Assembly: GCF_004193775.1 (NCBI RefSeq)
Contig: NC_041007.1
Coordinates: 29,600,850-29,664,849 of the forward strand
Length of the DNA stretch: 64,000 nucleotides
Reading direction: 5' to 3'
DNA from: Glycine soja
Lineage: Eukaryota > Streptophyta > Magnoliopsida > Fabales > Fabaceae
Shown here piece after piece: positions 1-11,418 of this stretch. Under the pieces are notes generated by a model. The model worked only from the letters and a program-made list of their open reading frames with translations, made no database searches and was not told the origin of the DNA. The number at the start of each line of letters is the position of its first letter. The first letter of the stretch is position 1. The position numbers and the translations under genes are program-made.

Positions 1-1275
1 TCAAAGAGGGAGAGCTTTGCATACCCCAAGGATCCATTAGGAAATTACTTGTGAAAGAGAGCCATGAGGGTGGGCTCATGGGCCACTTTGGGATAGACAA
101 GACCCTTGTCTTACTTAAAGAAAAGTTTTATTGGCCCCATATGAAGAAAGATGTCCATAAGCATTGCACTAGATGTGTGGCTTGTTTACAAGCCAAGTCT
201 AGGGTGATGCCTCATGGGCTATACACACCCTTACCCATCCCATCTGCACCTTGGGTAGACATTAGTATGGACTTTGTCCTTGGGCTTCCTAGAACCCAAA
301 GAGGTGTACACTCTATCTTTGTGGTGGTGGATAGGTTTAGCAAGATGACACACTTTATACCATGCCACAAGGTGGATGATGCTTCCTATATCTCAAAACT
401 CTTTTTTAGGGAAGTTGTGAGACTCCATGGTTTGGCTAGGACCATTGTGTCGATAGAGATGCTAAGTTCCTTAACCACTTTTGGAAAACCCTATGGGCTA
501 AGCTAGGAACTAAACTTCTTTTCTCTACCACTTGTCATCCATAAACTGATGGGCAAACAGAGGTAGTGAATAGGTCTTTATCCACCCTTTTAAGGGTTCT
601 TCTGAAAGGCAACCATAAGTCTTGGGATGAGTATCTTCCTCATGTAGAATTTGCCTACAATAGGGGGGTTCATAAAACCACCAAGCTTTTGAGGTTGTCT
701 ATGGGTTCAATCCCCTAACACCATTAGACCTCATTCCCCTCCCACTAGACACTTCTTTTATACATAAAGAAGGGGAATCTAGGTCAGAGTTTGTAAAGAA
801 GTTGCATGAGAGGGTTAAGAACCAAATAGAGAACCAAACAAAGGTGTATTCAACTAAAGGCAATAGAGGAAGAAAAGAGCTAGTTCTTAATAAGGGTGAC
901 TGGGTTTTGCTCCATCTTAGGAAGGATATATTCCCTACTAAAAGAAAATCCAAGGTTATCCCTAGAGGGGATGGACCTTTTCAGGTTTTGGAGAGGATCA
1001 ATAACAATGCCTATAGGTTGGACCTCCCAGAATAGTATGGAGTCAACACCACTTTTAACATTTCTGATTTAATTCCTTTTGTAGGTGGAGCTGATATTGA
1101 GGAGGAGGAACTAACAGAATTGAGGTCAAATCCTTTTCAAGGGGAAGGGGATGATGCAATCCTACCTAGGAAGGGACCAGTCACTAGAGCCATGAGCAAG
1201 AGGCTCCAAGAGGATTGGGTTAGAGCTGCTGAAGAAGGCCCTAGGGTTCTCATGAACCTCAGGGTAGATTTCTGA
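1..1275 (+). pseudogene. CRM-like Ty3/gypsy integrase (3' end of pol), broken
   Basis: This is the C-terminal part of a chromovirus-type pol polyprotein, cut by the window start. An HHCC zinc-binding module comes first (His in [11 protein letters not shown], Cys pair in HCTRCVAC), then the integrase core with its first Asp in the ISMDF context near 260, and a GPF-type C-terminal domain (RGDGPFQVLE near 965-1000). Integrase would join the cDNA to host DNA. The gene is dead: a frameshift near 450 disrupts the segment with the second catalytic Asp, TAA at 542-544 replaces an expected CAA, another frame change lies near 680-700, and TAG follows the GPF domain at about 1033. The tail past the GPF domain runs through a polypurine tract into the LTR and stops at TGA 1273-1275. 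CRM is my lineage call from integrase wording and the pol-LTR overlap; another chromovirus branch is possible. Confidence 0.8.
1139..1151 (+). promoter_or_regulatory. Polypurine tract of CRM-like element
   Basis: A pure purine run (AAGGGGAAGGGGA) lies four bases before an LTR that starts TGCAAT at 1155. It would prime plus-strand cDNA synthesis. It sits inside the pol reading frame, so coding and replication signals overlap. Confidence 0.7.
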
Positions 1276-1809
1276 GCCCATGGGCCAAGTTTGGGTCCAA
1301 TTCTCTTTGTACATATTAGACTAGGATGTCATTATATTTGATCCTTGCATTTAGGGCTCCATATTGTAGGTAGGGTACCCTAGAAATATAGGATTTTTCA
1401 GCCCTTGTATTTTAGGGCACCTATACTAGTTTTTGTATTAGGGGTAGTTTTGTAATTTAACATGCACTAAGTGAATATTTGATGTGTGTGGTTGGAAATA
1501 AATTTAATTGAAAATCCACTTAAATTTTAGAGGGGGAGGTGAGCATTTGCTTACTACACCCCATTGCCACATCATATAGTCACACTTTGTGCATGTCCTT
1601 CATGCTTTACATGCCTCATGACACCTAAGCACACTTAGTGGAGAATCTTGGAATTCATCTTGGATTAGTGGGCTGAACCATAACTAAAATTCACTAATCA
1701 TAATTAGTGAAATTTTGGCTCCAAAGTTTGGCTCCACAAATTCAATTTCAAATTCAAGTGAAATTTGAATTGAAATTCAAATTTCCCTCCAATTTTGTGT
1801 GACACTTAG
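1155..1809 (+). mobile_element. CRM-like LTR, left part (split by element A)
   Basis: The LTR starts TGCAAT directly after the polypurine tract and contains the last ~40 codons of pol. It is interrupted after 1809 by element A and resumes at 17269. The rejoined length is about 969 bp. Because a primer-binding site and leader follow the right part while integrase precedes the left part, this LTR joins the 3' end of one element to the 5' end of another. That arrangement is expected after LTR-LTR recombination between copies. Confidence 0.7.
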
Positions 1810-3473
1810 TGTCATACCCTAATTTCGTCCGGGGACCTTTGCTTGATGACATGCGACTTTTGTTTGGTCCTTGTAAGGTGCTTGGCACCCATCATTAGGC
1901 AATTTGTGAAATTCCGGGACATGCCGGAAAACAAAAGAAAATATTGATGCACAATCCGTAAGGTTCCGTGACACACCGGAAATCAAATGGAAGCATCATT
2001 GCACAATTAGTGAGGTTCCGTAACATTCCGTAAGTCAAAAAGGGGATGATTATGTAATCCACAAGGTTCCGTAACATTACGGAAAGAAAACAAGTATCGT
2101 TACGAAATTCGTAAGTTTCCGTAACTTTACGAAAAAAGAATCACAAAAAAAAGCAAAGGGGGTGTACTTAGTAAAAATGGGGGTGCAAATAGCAACCAGG
2201 CCCACTTGGGCCCTCCAGAAGATTCCTCCAGCAGGCTGTTGCTTCTGGAGGAAGCAACCCTGCTCGAGCTCGCCTGGGCGAGCTGGGCAGCAAGCATCTC
2301 CCCTATTTTGCTATAAATAGGGGAGGAAGTGAAGAAGAAAAGGGTTCAGCCCCTTAGGCACTTCTCTCTCTTTCGAATTTGCTTGGAAAAATTGTTTCCG
2401 TGAAGAAAATCTAAGCCGAGGCGCTTCCGAAATGTTTCCGTAACGTTTCCGTGAGGAATTTCGCAAAGGTTTCGACCGTTCTTCGACGTTCTTCATTCGT
2501 TCTTCATCGTTCTTCGATCTTTAACGGGTAAGTACCTCGAACCAAGCTTTTCGATTCATTCTATGTACCCGTAGTGGTCCACATTGTGTTTCGTGTATTT
2601 TTTATTCTCGTTTTATTTACTTTTTATGCCCCCTTTTGACGTGCTTAAGCCATTTTATTTAAGTCATTTCTCACTTAACCTAAAAATAAAATAAATTTCC
2701 ACCGATCGTTTGAATTGTATTATCCATTAACTTCGGTTAAAATGAATTCCGACCGTTCGGTCATGCCATAACCACGTTGGAAATCAAAAAGAGGTAAAAT
2801 AATACTATAAATAATAAAAAATATATACCTTTTAGTAAAATAAAGCGAAAAATCAATTGGACGTTTTCTCTTTGGGATTTCTCATTCTTAATTGAATTGA
2901 CTAATATCTAGGGTGAAACTAAGGCTAAAATCAACTCGCCTAGTCAAGCTCGTCCACAAAAATAAGTTTTTGAAAGTTTATCACTTCAATTTCTTATTAA
3001 GTAAAATGGGTCATTTTTAAGGTCCAACGCCTTAAAATGATCACCTTTCAAGTAAAAAGAATCACTTGATTCACGCATAAGAAAGAACTACGTAGGTCTG
3101 ATTTTCTCATCCCAATTGAGGAATACGTAGGAGCAAAGGGAAACACCCTTGTTGACCACAAAAAGAGAAAAAATATAAAAAGGGTATAAAGGATATAAGG
3201 ACATAAAAGGGAACGTAAAAATCAAAGTCATGTTTGCACATTCGATTAAAGGCTGCCGTCCCTTGTGACGGACGTGTGGGGTGCTAATACCTTCCCCGTG
3301 CGTAAATACAACTCCCGAACCTTTCACTTAAAAGTTCGTAGATCGCGTCTTTTCCGGTTTTTCTGACGTTTTCCTCAAATAAACGTTGGTGGCGACTCCG
3401 CGCGTATTCCTTTCGTGGAACACGCATCCCGCGAGTCTCGCGTCGCCCTCCCGCCGAAGGGTAGGTTGCGACA
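1810..3473 (+). mobile_element. 5' LTR of element A
   Basis: 1664 bp, TG...CA. U3 contains four ~50-bp blocks (about 1893-2150), several centred on a TTCCG...CGGAA inverted repeat. The promoter has a palindrome (2267-2284) and TATA box (2311-2319). The downstream half has the stem-loops at 3011-3040 and 3088-3130. Compared with the 3' LTR it lacks one of two copies of the pre-TATA palindrome. Confidence 0.92.
2267..2319 (+). promoter_or_regulatory. LTR core promoter: CTCGCC/GGCGAG palindrome plus TATA box
   Basis: AGCTCGCCTGGGCGAGCT (2267-2284) is an almost perfect dyad and is followed 27 bp later by CTATAAATA (2311-2319). The same pair at similar spacing recurs in the other Ogre-type LTRs here (40893-40950, 57045-57110, 16050-16120, and near 38620). 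This is probably where element transcription is set up. The palindrome's binding factor is unknown. Confidence 0.7.
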
Positions 3474-3475
3474 GT

Positions 3476-3494
3476 TGGCGACTCCACTGGGGAC
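3476..3494 (+). other. Primer-binding site, tRNA-Arg type (element A)
   Basis: TGGCGACTCCACTGGGGAC begins two bases after the LTR. Its complement fits the 3' acceptor end of a plant tRNA-Arg, the primer known for Ogre elements. It starts minus-strand cDNA synthesis. Confidence 0.75.
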
Positions 3495-4340
3495 TGTTTT
3501 TAGAGAGTTAGGCCATTTAATCTTGCACAATGTTTTACCATGACTTACTCCTTTGTTGGTTTCCCTTTATTATGTTCTTGTGTATATAAACTCTTTGTTG
3601 CTTTTAGTGCGTTTTAAAATGTATGCATGAGGTAAATATTTATTCGTTTGATACACACAAACACCAACACTATTTGCACACACTGTGAGTTGAAAAAGGG
3701 CCCTATACCCGGGTTCATAGGAACATAAGGAGTGGAGGTGAATCTGTGATCATGCTAGGTCTCCGACTTGCTTGATTACAGTGAACCCTCATCTAGAGTT
3801 TTCCTCTTTGAAAACATATTGTTGCTAGTAGTCCCTACTGCTGCTGTATGTTCTTCGAAGGGGATAATACCTCTAGAAACCATCAAGAGAGATATGACTA
3901 CCTTGGGGGTTATCACTAAATGCCTAGTTAGTTCTCTCCCTTATAGGTTCCTTAAATAGGGGCACGGAGCAAATACGCTGCGTGCCATTTTTCACACTGC
4001 CATGCATAAGTATCATATACCCTTTTGCTTATGTTCAGTGAATATTGTCATACTATGTACATTCCCGCATTGCACCTTTTGCATATGCATCGCATATGGG
4101 TTCTGTCTTGATCCCCTCTATAGACAAATCAACGGAGGGTCCGGGTCACCGTTTTAAATACATACGTTGGGGCACTTTGCTACCCCTAGACGTTGTGTCT
4201 AAGAAGGAGACAATGTCCCGGGCACCCGCATTCTTAAATTACATCTGTGTCATATGCATTCCTTCATGCATTCATCCATTCCACCCATGATAGATGTTGG
4301 AGTTTTGATTCGCGCCGATTTTTGTTCACTTTAGTAAAAC
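3495..4340 (+). other. Element A 5' leader
   Basis: Non-coding leader, strongly similar to 42245-43110 in element D and to the reverse leader of element C. A conserved block near 3698-3760 (GGGCCCTATACCCGGG) marks it. It ends at the ATG of ORF1. I see no intact reading frame. Confidence 0.7.
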
Positions 4341-6207
4341 ATGGGATCAAGTCAAATGCCTTTGCTTTAAAAGAGGTTCTATCAAGTTAAGGTCAAGAGC
4401 CTAGGGACCACCAGTCTAAAGGAGTTAGGGCAGTTAATGGGTCAACTCCAGCGACAAGCTTTTCGCAAAGATTACGGTAAAATCTGGGACTTAGCCATGG
4501 TAGAAGTCTCTACATATTGCCTCCCTTGCCCAGTATTATGATCAGCTGATAAGGTGCTTCACATTTGAGGACTTCCAACTAGTGCCGACTATGAAAGAGT
4601 TTGAAGAAATCCTGGGATGCCCACTGGGAGGAAGGAAGCCATATCTTTTCTCTAGGTTCTATCCCTCCACGACAAGAGTTGCCAAGGTAGTGAAAATCTC
4701 AGCACAAGAGTTGGACCGTGTAAAGCAAAACAGGAATGGGGTAGTCGGAGTACCAAGGAAGTGTTTGGAGGAAAGGGCAAAGGCCTTGGCAAATCAAGGC
4801 GAATGGGCTTTCTTTTATTGACATCTTGGCGCTTTTGATCTTTGGAGTTGTCCTCTTTCCGAATACGGAAGGGTTAGTGGACCTAGCAGCGATTGACGCT
4901 TTCCTCGCCTTTCATCATGGCAAGGAAAGCCCGGTCGTCGCCATTTTGGCCATGTATGACACGTTCGACCGGGGATGTGAAAAGAGCAGCGCAAGAATTG
5001 TTTGTTGTGCACTGGCTCTCTATGTGTGGCTGGTTTTGCACCTTTTTCTCCAAGAAGGTAGGCCCGTCTATCCGCTACAAGGTCACCGCTCGTGTGTCGA
5101 AAAAAGAAAGACGAATTGGGACCAACTCTTGGCTAGCATAGAGGGGCATCTGTTAATTGGTTCCCTCGCTAGAAGGAAGGAAGAATCAGGATTCTATCTT
5201 CATGCGAAGGATTTCCAAATGTTCCCTTAATGGGAACAAGGGGTTGTATAAATCATAATCCTGCCCTCACCATAAGACAGCTTGGCTACCCCATGAGAGG
5301 AGTGCCATCAGACGAAAGCATCACGCCTTTCATCGCACGGGGTTTCAGTGACCCCAACGCGAGGGTACTCCAAGGAGTTCGCAAGGCATGGGATGCGGTG
5401 TGAAGAAAGGACAGAGAGCTTAGGGGAAGCAGTAATGGGATCATCGACGGCTATCATAAGTGGCTGAGAGTCTGGACACAAGGATTGGATTGGCTCCCAA
5501 ATCTGAAGACTGTGAGAGACAATGAGGTTAAAGCTTCGGAAGAAAGTGATGAGGTACAAGCCCTAAAGGCAAAGCTTGAAAGAGCCCGGGTAGTCAAAGA
5601 GAAGTTCAAGTCTATAGCCATCAAAGTCTGAAAAGAGTATGATGAACTAAGGGACGTCAATATGGCCACCGATGAAGCCTTGGAATGAGAAACCAAGAAG
5701 GCCCGAAAGGAAGAACACGACCAAAACAAGTTTTGAGGGGCTTTATAGGGCAGCAATAGTGAGCTCAAACTCCGAAGAGGTGAAAGGAATCATCACGGGT
5801 CAAAGGCATGATCTGGAAGGACGAGCTAAAGGCTTGCCTTAGGTCGAAAAGAAATTTGTCCAAACAGTTAAAGTGAGACTGAAGGGAATATGTGGGCCAT
5901 CACCGATGAGTGCAAAGAGAAGCTAAATCTAGCGGCGACTCACGAGCAAAGGCTAGAGGATGAGTACGCCAAGATATCAGCAGAAAGGGAAGCAAGGGAA
6001 AGGGTAATTGATTCATTGCACCAAGAGGCAGCAATGAGGATGGACCGATTTGCTCTTACTTTGAATAGGAGTCAAGAACTTCCCCGATTGTTAGCCAAGG
6101 CTAAGGCAATGGCGGACACCTACTCCGCCCCCGAGGAGATCCACAGACTTCTCAGCTATTGTCAGCATATGATAGACTTAATGGACTATATGATTAGAAA
6201 CCGCTAG
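4341..6207 (+). pseudogene. Ogre-type ORF1 (protein of unknown function), broken
   Basis: Tat/Ogre elements carry an extra ORF between the 5' LTR and gag; its role is not known. This copy starts at ATG 4341 (MGSSQMP) and can be followed for about 620 codons through several frames. Recognisable stretches are the EEILGCPLGGRKPYLFS region (4582-4820), a middle part rich in Leu/Ala (4826-5230), and a charged, probably coiled-coil C-terminus (5890-6207, ending MIRNR). I recall related soybean proteins annotated with DUF7745, but could not check. In-frame stops include an early TAA in LL*KRF, and TGA codons near 5631, 5687 and 5733 that look like CGA to TGA changes. A conserved 5' part also occurs at 43111-43578 and on the reverse strand at 36857-37561. 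Confidence 0.8.
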
Positions 6208-7370
6208 GAAGTTTGTATTGTCGCTCAGATCTTGACTAGTTATAACTTTTTGAATAAAATGAGTTTATCCCACGTTTTTACTCCAAAAATCAGTGCGAAT
6301 CAAGTCACTCCCGCATTTTATCTCTAGCATGCATTGTATGTTGGTCTCGTCCTTTGTCACGGGAAGCCGGAAGGTCCATATCACCTTCTTAATTGTACAC
6401 ATGGGGCACTGCGCCCCCAAATACGCAAGTAAGAAGAGATAATTTTTCGGGCTCTCGTGTCCATAAAATGCATTCATAACATGCATCGCATAAGCATCTC
6501 TTCATAACATCATAATGAACATATCGTTCCTGCATTTGTCCGTTATCATATTCCAGCCTCACATTTTGCATGAATCATGGCATCATCATGCATATGCGTT
6601 CAACAAACTTTTTGATCTGCAAAATTGCATACCATTTGTTTTCATGTTTGCTCATCCTTGCGTTTTCCTCTACAAAACAAAAACAAAAAAGGGGAAGCGT
6701 GAAAACTTCACACTACATTCTTAGTTGCATGTGTTAGGCACCATGAGCCAACCATGTTGGGATCATAAACCCATTTCTAAAAAAAAAAACACACAACAAC
6801 AAAACAAAATAACTGAACATGGTACCTAATGCATGGTTAACTAAGAAAGGATGTTTCTTCGGGCATCTCAATTTCATAATTACATTTTCTGTGCATAAGC
6901 TTAAAGTATGCCCGAGTCATTCATCCCTATGAGATGTTGTTGAAGTATTGGCGATCAGAATTGCCATTCCTTGGATTATAGGGTTGAACCAAGCTCATGC
7001 TTTTACAAAAAGGTTCATCAAGTCAAGTTGAAATATGGAAGTAACCGTCTTGCAAAATTGGGGCAAAAGATGAATCGAGTCACATCACTGCTTCGTCTAC
7101 TGCCAAACATATTTAGGATTGTTGATGTCCTTGTTACTTCCAGTTTCACCTTGACAAAGATGTCATGGACCATGTTGAAAATCTAAATTGATTCAACCCC
7201 ATATCCTGCGTAAAAATTCGCAATACTTCAATTGTACATCATTCGCATGCATCCATGCTTTTCATTGGTTGCATTGCTCATTGCATTCTTTCCTTGAAAA
7301 ATAAAATAAAATAAAATAAAATGAACTTAATCATTGTTATCAAAAAGAAAAGGGCACGCTTTACGGCGCC
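6208..7370 (+). other. Spacer between ORF1 and gag
   Basis: About 1.16 kb of non-coding AT-rich sequence. Parts near 6300-6490 resemble the main leader (around 4100-4280), as if a leader unit were duplicated in front of gag. An ATAAA-type short repeat lies at 7300-7320. No credible gene is present. Confidence 0.6.
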
Positions 7371-9050
7371 CTTACCGAACTCGTGCTAGAGCTAGAGTAA
7401 TGGGTGAAGTAGAGAAGGTGCAAGAGTAGATGAAGGCCGACATGGAGGCCATGAAAGAGCAAATGGCCACAATGATGGAGGCCATAATAAGCATGAAAAA
7501 GATAAGGGAAGTCGATATGGTTGCAGTTGCCGCTACCAACGCTGTTGCTAAGGTGAACCCGATGCCCCCATCTGGCCTCAACCAAATGAATCATCCAACC
7601 TCAAATATGGTAGGCAAAGATTTGGGAAGTACGAACGACCCCATGATGTGAAAATTCAAAACGAGCACGCCTTCCCATCATATGGCTTGCCTCCCAACTA
7701 TACACCACCCAATGTGGCATACACTCTCAATGAAAATCTCAATAACTCCACTCCGATACTCATTGAGAACCAATAACCTCAATCTGATCAGGCACATATC
7801 TTTCAAACCATGGGGGAGACACATGAAATTCCCCACCACAATCTAGCCGACTTCGAGCCTTGGCTCGGATATGCCACTGAAGGGCAAGCAGTTGGTGGTA
7901 TACCCCTACAAAACACTTTGGAGGGCCCTCAGTGTCACCCACAACCACAACCCTCACATTCCACAGCGGTTAAAAACCCTCATGCTATGGCAGAAATGGG
8001 AAAGAGGAAAGGCTTAGGGCCATTGAAGGAGGTAAAGATTATGCCTTTCCTAACCTAGAAGAGTTGTTCCTAGTACCCAATATCATCACCCCTCCCAAGT
8101 TCAAGGTGCTGGACTTTGACAAGTACAAGGGGACTACTTGCCCCAAGAACCATCCAAAGATGTATTGTCGGAAGATAAGGGCATACGCAAAGATGAGGAG
8201 TTGCTAATACATTTCTTCCAAGAAAGTCTTACTGGGGTAGCTGTTACCTGGTACACTAACTTGGAACCTTCCCGAGTCCATACTTGGAAGGACCTAATGG
8301 TTGCCTTCGTTAGGCAGTATCAGTACTATTCTGATATGGTTCCGGATAGGATGCAACTACAGAACATGTGCAAAAAGGGAGACGATAATCGTGATGGTAG
8401 ACACATTATCGGTACTCTACTATTAAAAGATGGTGGGCTATGCACCCTCAAAGCTTTGCAGATTTGGTCTTCGCCAGTGAAAGGATCAATGTGGGTCCGA
8501 AAAGAGGCAAATTTGATCATCCTACTAGGACGACTGAGAAAACTGGGGCAAATAAAGAGGGTGAGAAAGAGGGAGAAACCCATGTTGTGACTGCCATTCC
8601 TATACGGCCAAGTTTCCCACCAAACCCAACAATGTCATTTCTCAGTCAATAACAAACCTCCTCCTTATACACCACCCAGTTATCCACAAAGGCCATCCCT
8701 AAATCAACCACAAAGCCTGTCTACCGCACTTCCAATGACGAAGACCACCTTTAGCACAAACCAAAAAACACCAACAAAAAGGAATTTTGCAGCAAAAAGC
8801 CTGTAGGGTTCACCCCAAATTCCGTTGTCTTATGCTAAACTTGATCCCATATCCACTCGATAATTCAATGGTAGCCATAACCCCAACCAAGGTTCCTCAA
8901 CCTCCATTTTTCTGAGGATACGACTTGAACACAACGTGTGCTTATCATGGAGGAGCCCCGGGGCATTTCATTGAGCATTGTATGACCCCGAAGCATAAAG
9001 TGTGAAGTCTAATTGATACGGGCTGGCTGAAATTTGAGGAGAATCGCTTA
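7371..9050 (+). pseudogene. gag of element A, degenerate
   Basis: Capsid/nucleocapsid remnant. The N-terminal part (about 7385-7650) begins in an RTRARARVMGEVEK context with a Met-rich helix. The retrotransposon gag core follows in 8080-8360 (YKGTTCPKNHPKMYC, then FFQESLTGVAVTWYTNLEPSR). A zinc-knuckle-like CAYHGGAPGHFIEHC lies near 8937-8985. Several stops and frame changes break it (stops near 7426, 7650, 8058 and 9003). It is clearly homologous to the gag of element D at 43748-44910 but more decayed. Nothing of pol follows. Confidence 0.8.
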
Positions 9051-9518
9051 TTGAATCCTAACATTGACAAGCAACACCATACATGGGGCAATTTTCGAAG
9101 CTGTTGTTATGACTCATCAGGATTTTCAAGTTTATGCCATTATTATAAACCACAGTTACAATGCTAAATGATATGGATAAAATGGACATCCTTGTCTCTC
9201 TCATCCTCTCACAAACACATCTTTGCTTATTCAACTTCCACCGGAATGTGAGTATAAGCCATTGGTCTATTTGCTCAAGCAACCTGCACTCTTGAGTGTT
9301 GACTTCCAAGACCGTTCAATCAGAGATTACTCATCTTGCACATTGGCGGGGGTGTCGTAAAACGACGAGTAAAGTAAAAAAAAAAAGAAAAAAAAAAGAA
9401 AAAAGAGGGGGCATTTGATTGACTGTGTTTTCAAGTAAAAATATAGACGTTCATGTGACTTCATTTTATCATTCCGGAAAGTTTGTCTTCTTAGAGAAGC
9501 GAGTTGTCAAGAATAGGA
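9051..9518 (+). other. Post-gag remnant of element A
   Basis: No open frame is recognisable. It holds an A-rich run at 9375-9405. This is the point where protease and pol would be expected, so the pol deletion junction probably lies between here and 10569. Confidence 0.5.
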
Positions 9519-10563
9519 TGTTGGACAAATGGCCTCAGTTATATTAAGAAAGGGGGGGTTGAATTAAGATGCAAAGACTATTCCCCAATTGAACTATCAC
9601 TCTTTCTTTTTGGATTAACAATGCACCCTTAACATGAATTACTCAAAAGACAATTCAAAATAAACTTCTTTAAAGAAAAAGATAAATAGCAATAAATAAA
9701 AGAAGTTTAAAGGAAGAGAGGAATACAAACTTGATTGATACTGGTTCAGCCACTTCCCGCGCTTACGTCCAGTCCTCAAGCAACCCACTTGAGATTTTCC
9801 ACTCTCTTTGTAAAACTCCTTTTACAAAGTCTGAACCACACAGGGACAACCCTTCCCTTGTGTTTAGGAATCCTCTACAACGAGAGACCCACGGTCTCTT
9901 AATCCCTTTTCAAAAATAAGAAGAAGAGAAGAAGAGATCTCTCTTAAAAGAGATAGCTTGTACAATGAAGATCAATCAAAATTCCTTATTGAATATGAAA
10001 GTGGTTGACCAAGGAATCTTTTTGAGAGGATAAGACATTTCAGTTCAGAAAAACTCTTAATCTTTTGAGAGGATAAAACTTTTTGGGCAATGAAAACTCT
10101 CTTTAAATTCGTGTTTCCAAGTCACCTTTGATGGCCATTCATAAACCATTTGAATAGATGTGACTCTTGGAAATTATTTTCTGAAAATCTCCTCTAGTAA
10201 TCGATTACAAGACTTGTGTAATCGATCACAGGCTTTAAAATTTGAATAAACTGCTGGTAATCAATTACCATCCATGTGTAATCGATTACACATTATAAAT
10301 TTTGAATTCAAATTTCTAGTGACTATTATAAACATTTTCAGCTGCTGGTAATTGATTACCAGAGAGTAAATCTCAATTTAAAATGATTTAGATAGAATTC
10401 TTTGGCCAAACCTTTTGCTTTTTCAATTTGGAAACTTCTTCCTAAGATTCTAGAGATCAACTTGATCATATATCTTGATTTTCTTGGATTCTTGGATTCT
10501 TGTCTTGAATAAAACTTGGAAGCACTTGATCCTTTGGCATCATCAAAACATCTTGCTTCTACA
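9519..10563 (+). mobile_element. Solo LTR, SIRE-like Ty1/copia, inside element A
   Basis: It begins TGTTGGACAAATGG and ends CTTCTACA, with near-matching 5-bp flanks tagga (9514-9518) and taaga (10564-10568). A second copy of the family lies at 60728-61832. Both share the CACTTCCCGCGCTTACGTCC-type block and repeated palindromic TAATCGATTA motifs (10190-10300). Family assignment to SIRE/Maximus is from memory of soybean LTRs and is less certain than the solo-LTR call. Confidence 0.65.
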
Positions 10564-10639
10564 TAAGAGTCATTTGACTTAATCCATCAAAAAATCCTTC
10601 AACTATTTCTCGTCCTTGGAAAAATTCTTTTTGCAAGAA

Positions 10640-10925
10640 TCAACTGCTTCTTTCATTCTTCCTCACTACGAGGCTATGAAAACAAGACAATGATGGTTAC
10701 CTCATAGCCCTACACTGGGGCAATGAAAGGCACCATGCATAAACCTCAAGCGAACCTAAGGGCAGATTAGAAGTTCTCACCCAATAGGTTCCCTCCTACA
10801 AGGTCATGACGAAAGACAACGATTGGTACCTCAAAGCCTTACACTGGGGCAATGAGGGGCACCGTGCATGAGCCTCAAGTGAACCTAGGGGCCGATCAAA
10901 AGTTCTCACCCATCGATGTTTTTAA
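10640..10925 (+). repeat. 129-bp tandem duplication in element A
   Basis: Two diverged copies, each with ACACTGGGGCAATGA and a GTTCTCACCCA end. The ACACTGGGGC anchors at 10712 and 10841 give the period. The rest of 10564-11418 is non-coding, with a short poly-A run near 11132. Confidence 0.7.
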
Positions 10926-11418
10926 CAAAAAAAAAGGGGGGACAAACCATAGGATTTCAATGGATTGATTAAACATCAAACGACTCCATTGCCGTCACTC
11001 CAAAATGGTCAAATGACTAAATCAAACAGAACACATATTCTGAGGGAGTTCTCGGAGAGATTTGCAAAAGATAGGATAAGGTTGCATGGACTATCACCTC
11101 TTTCAAAAGGACAGTCAATTTGTGTTTTCCAAAAAAAAAAAAAAATCAAATCAAAATCAAAATCACAAAATAGGAAAAAATGTCATGAACATTGTAGAAC
11201 TTTCCATTACATTGCATTGTTTCATATGAAGTCCGCATTTACCAAATTTCACGACAAAGGTTGCATGCATTTGCATCCCTAAAAATCATGTTAACTGCAT
11301 AGATTTCCTACATCTAATGTCCAAATCTTGTGGATTTGGGATGACCGGCCTTCTCGATGAGTCGATTTCTTGCTTTCTCATAAGGGTGGACCCTTGGGTA
11401 CTTGTACCTATCGCCTTT

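Noticed and set aside
4815..5012. Minus-strand ORF inside ORF1 of element A
   Set aside because: Shadow of the plus-strand coding sequence with no conservation in sister copies.
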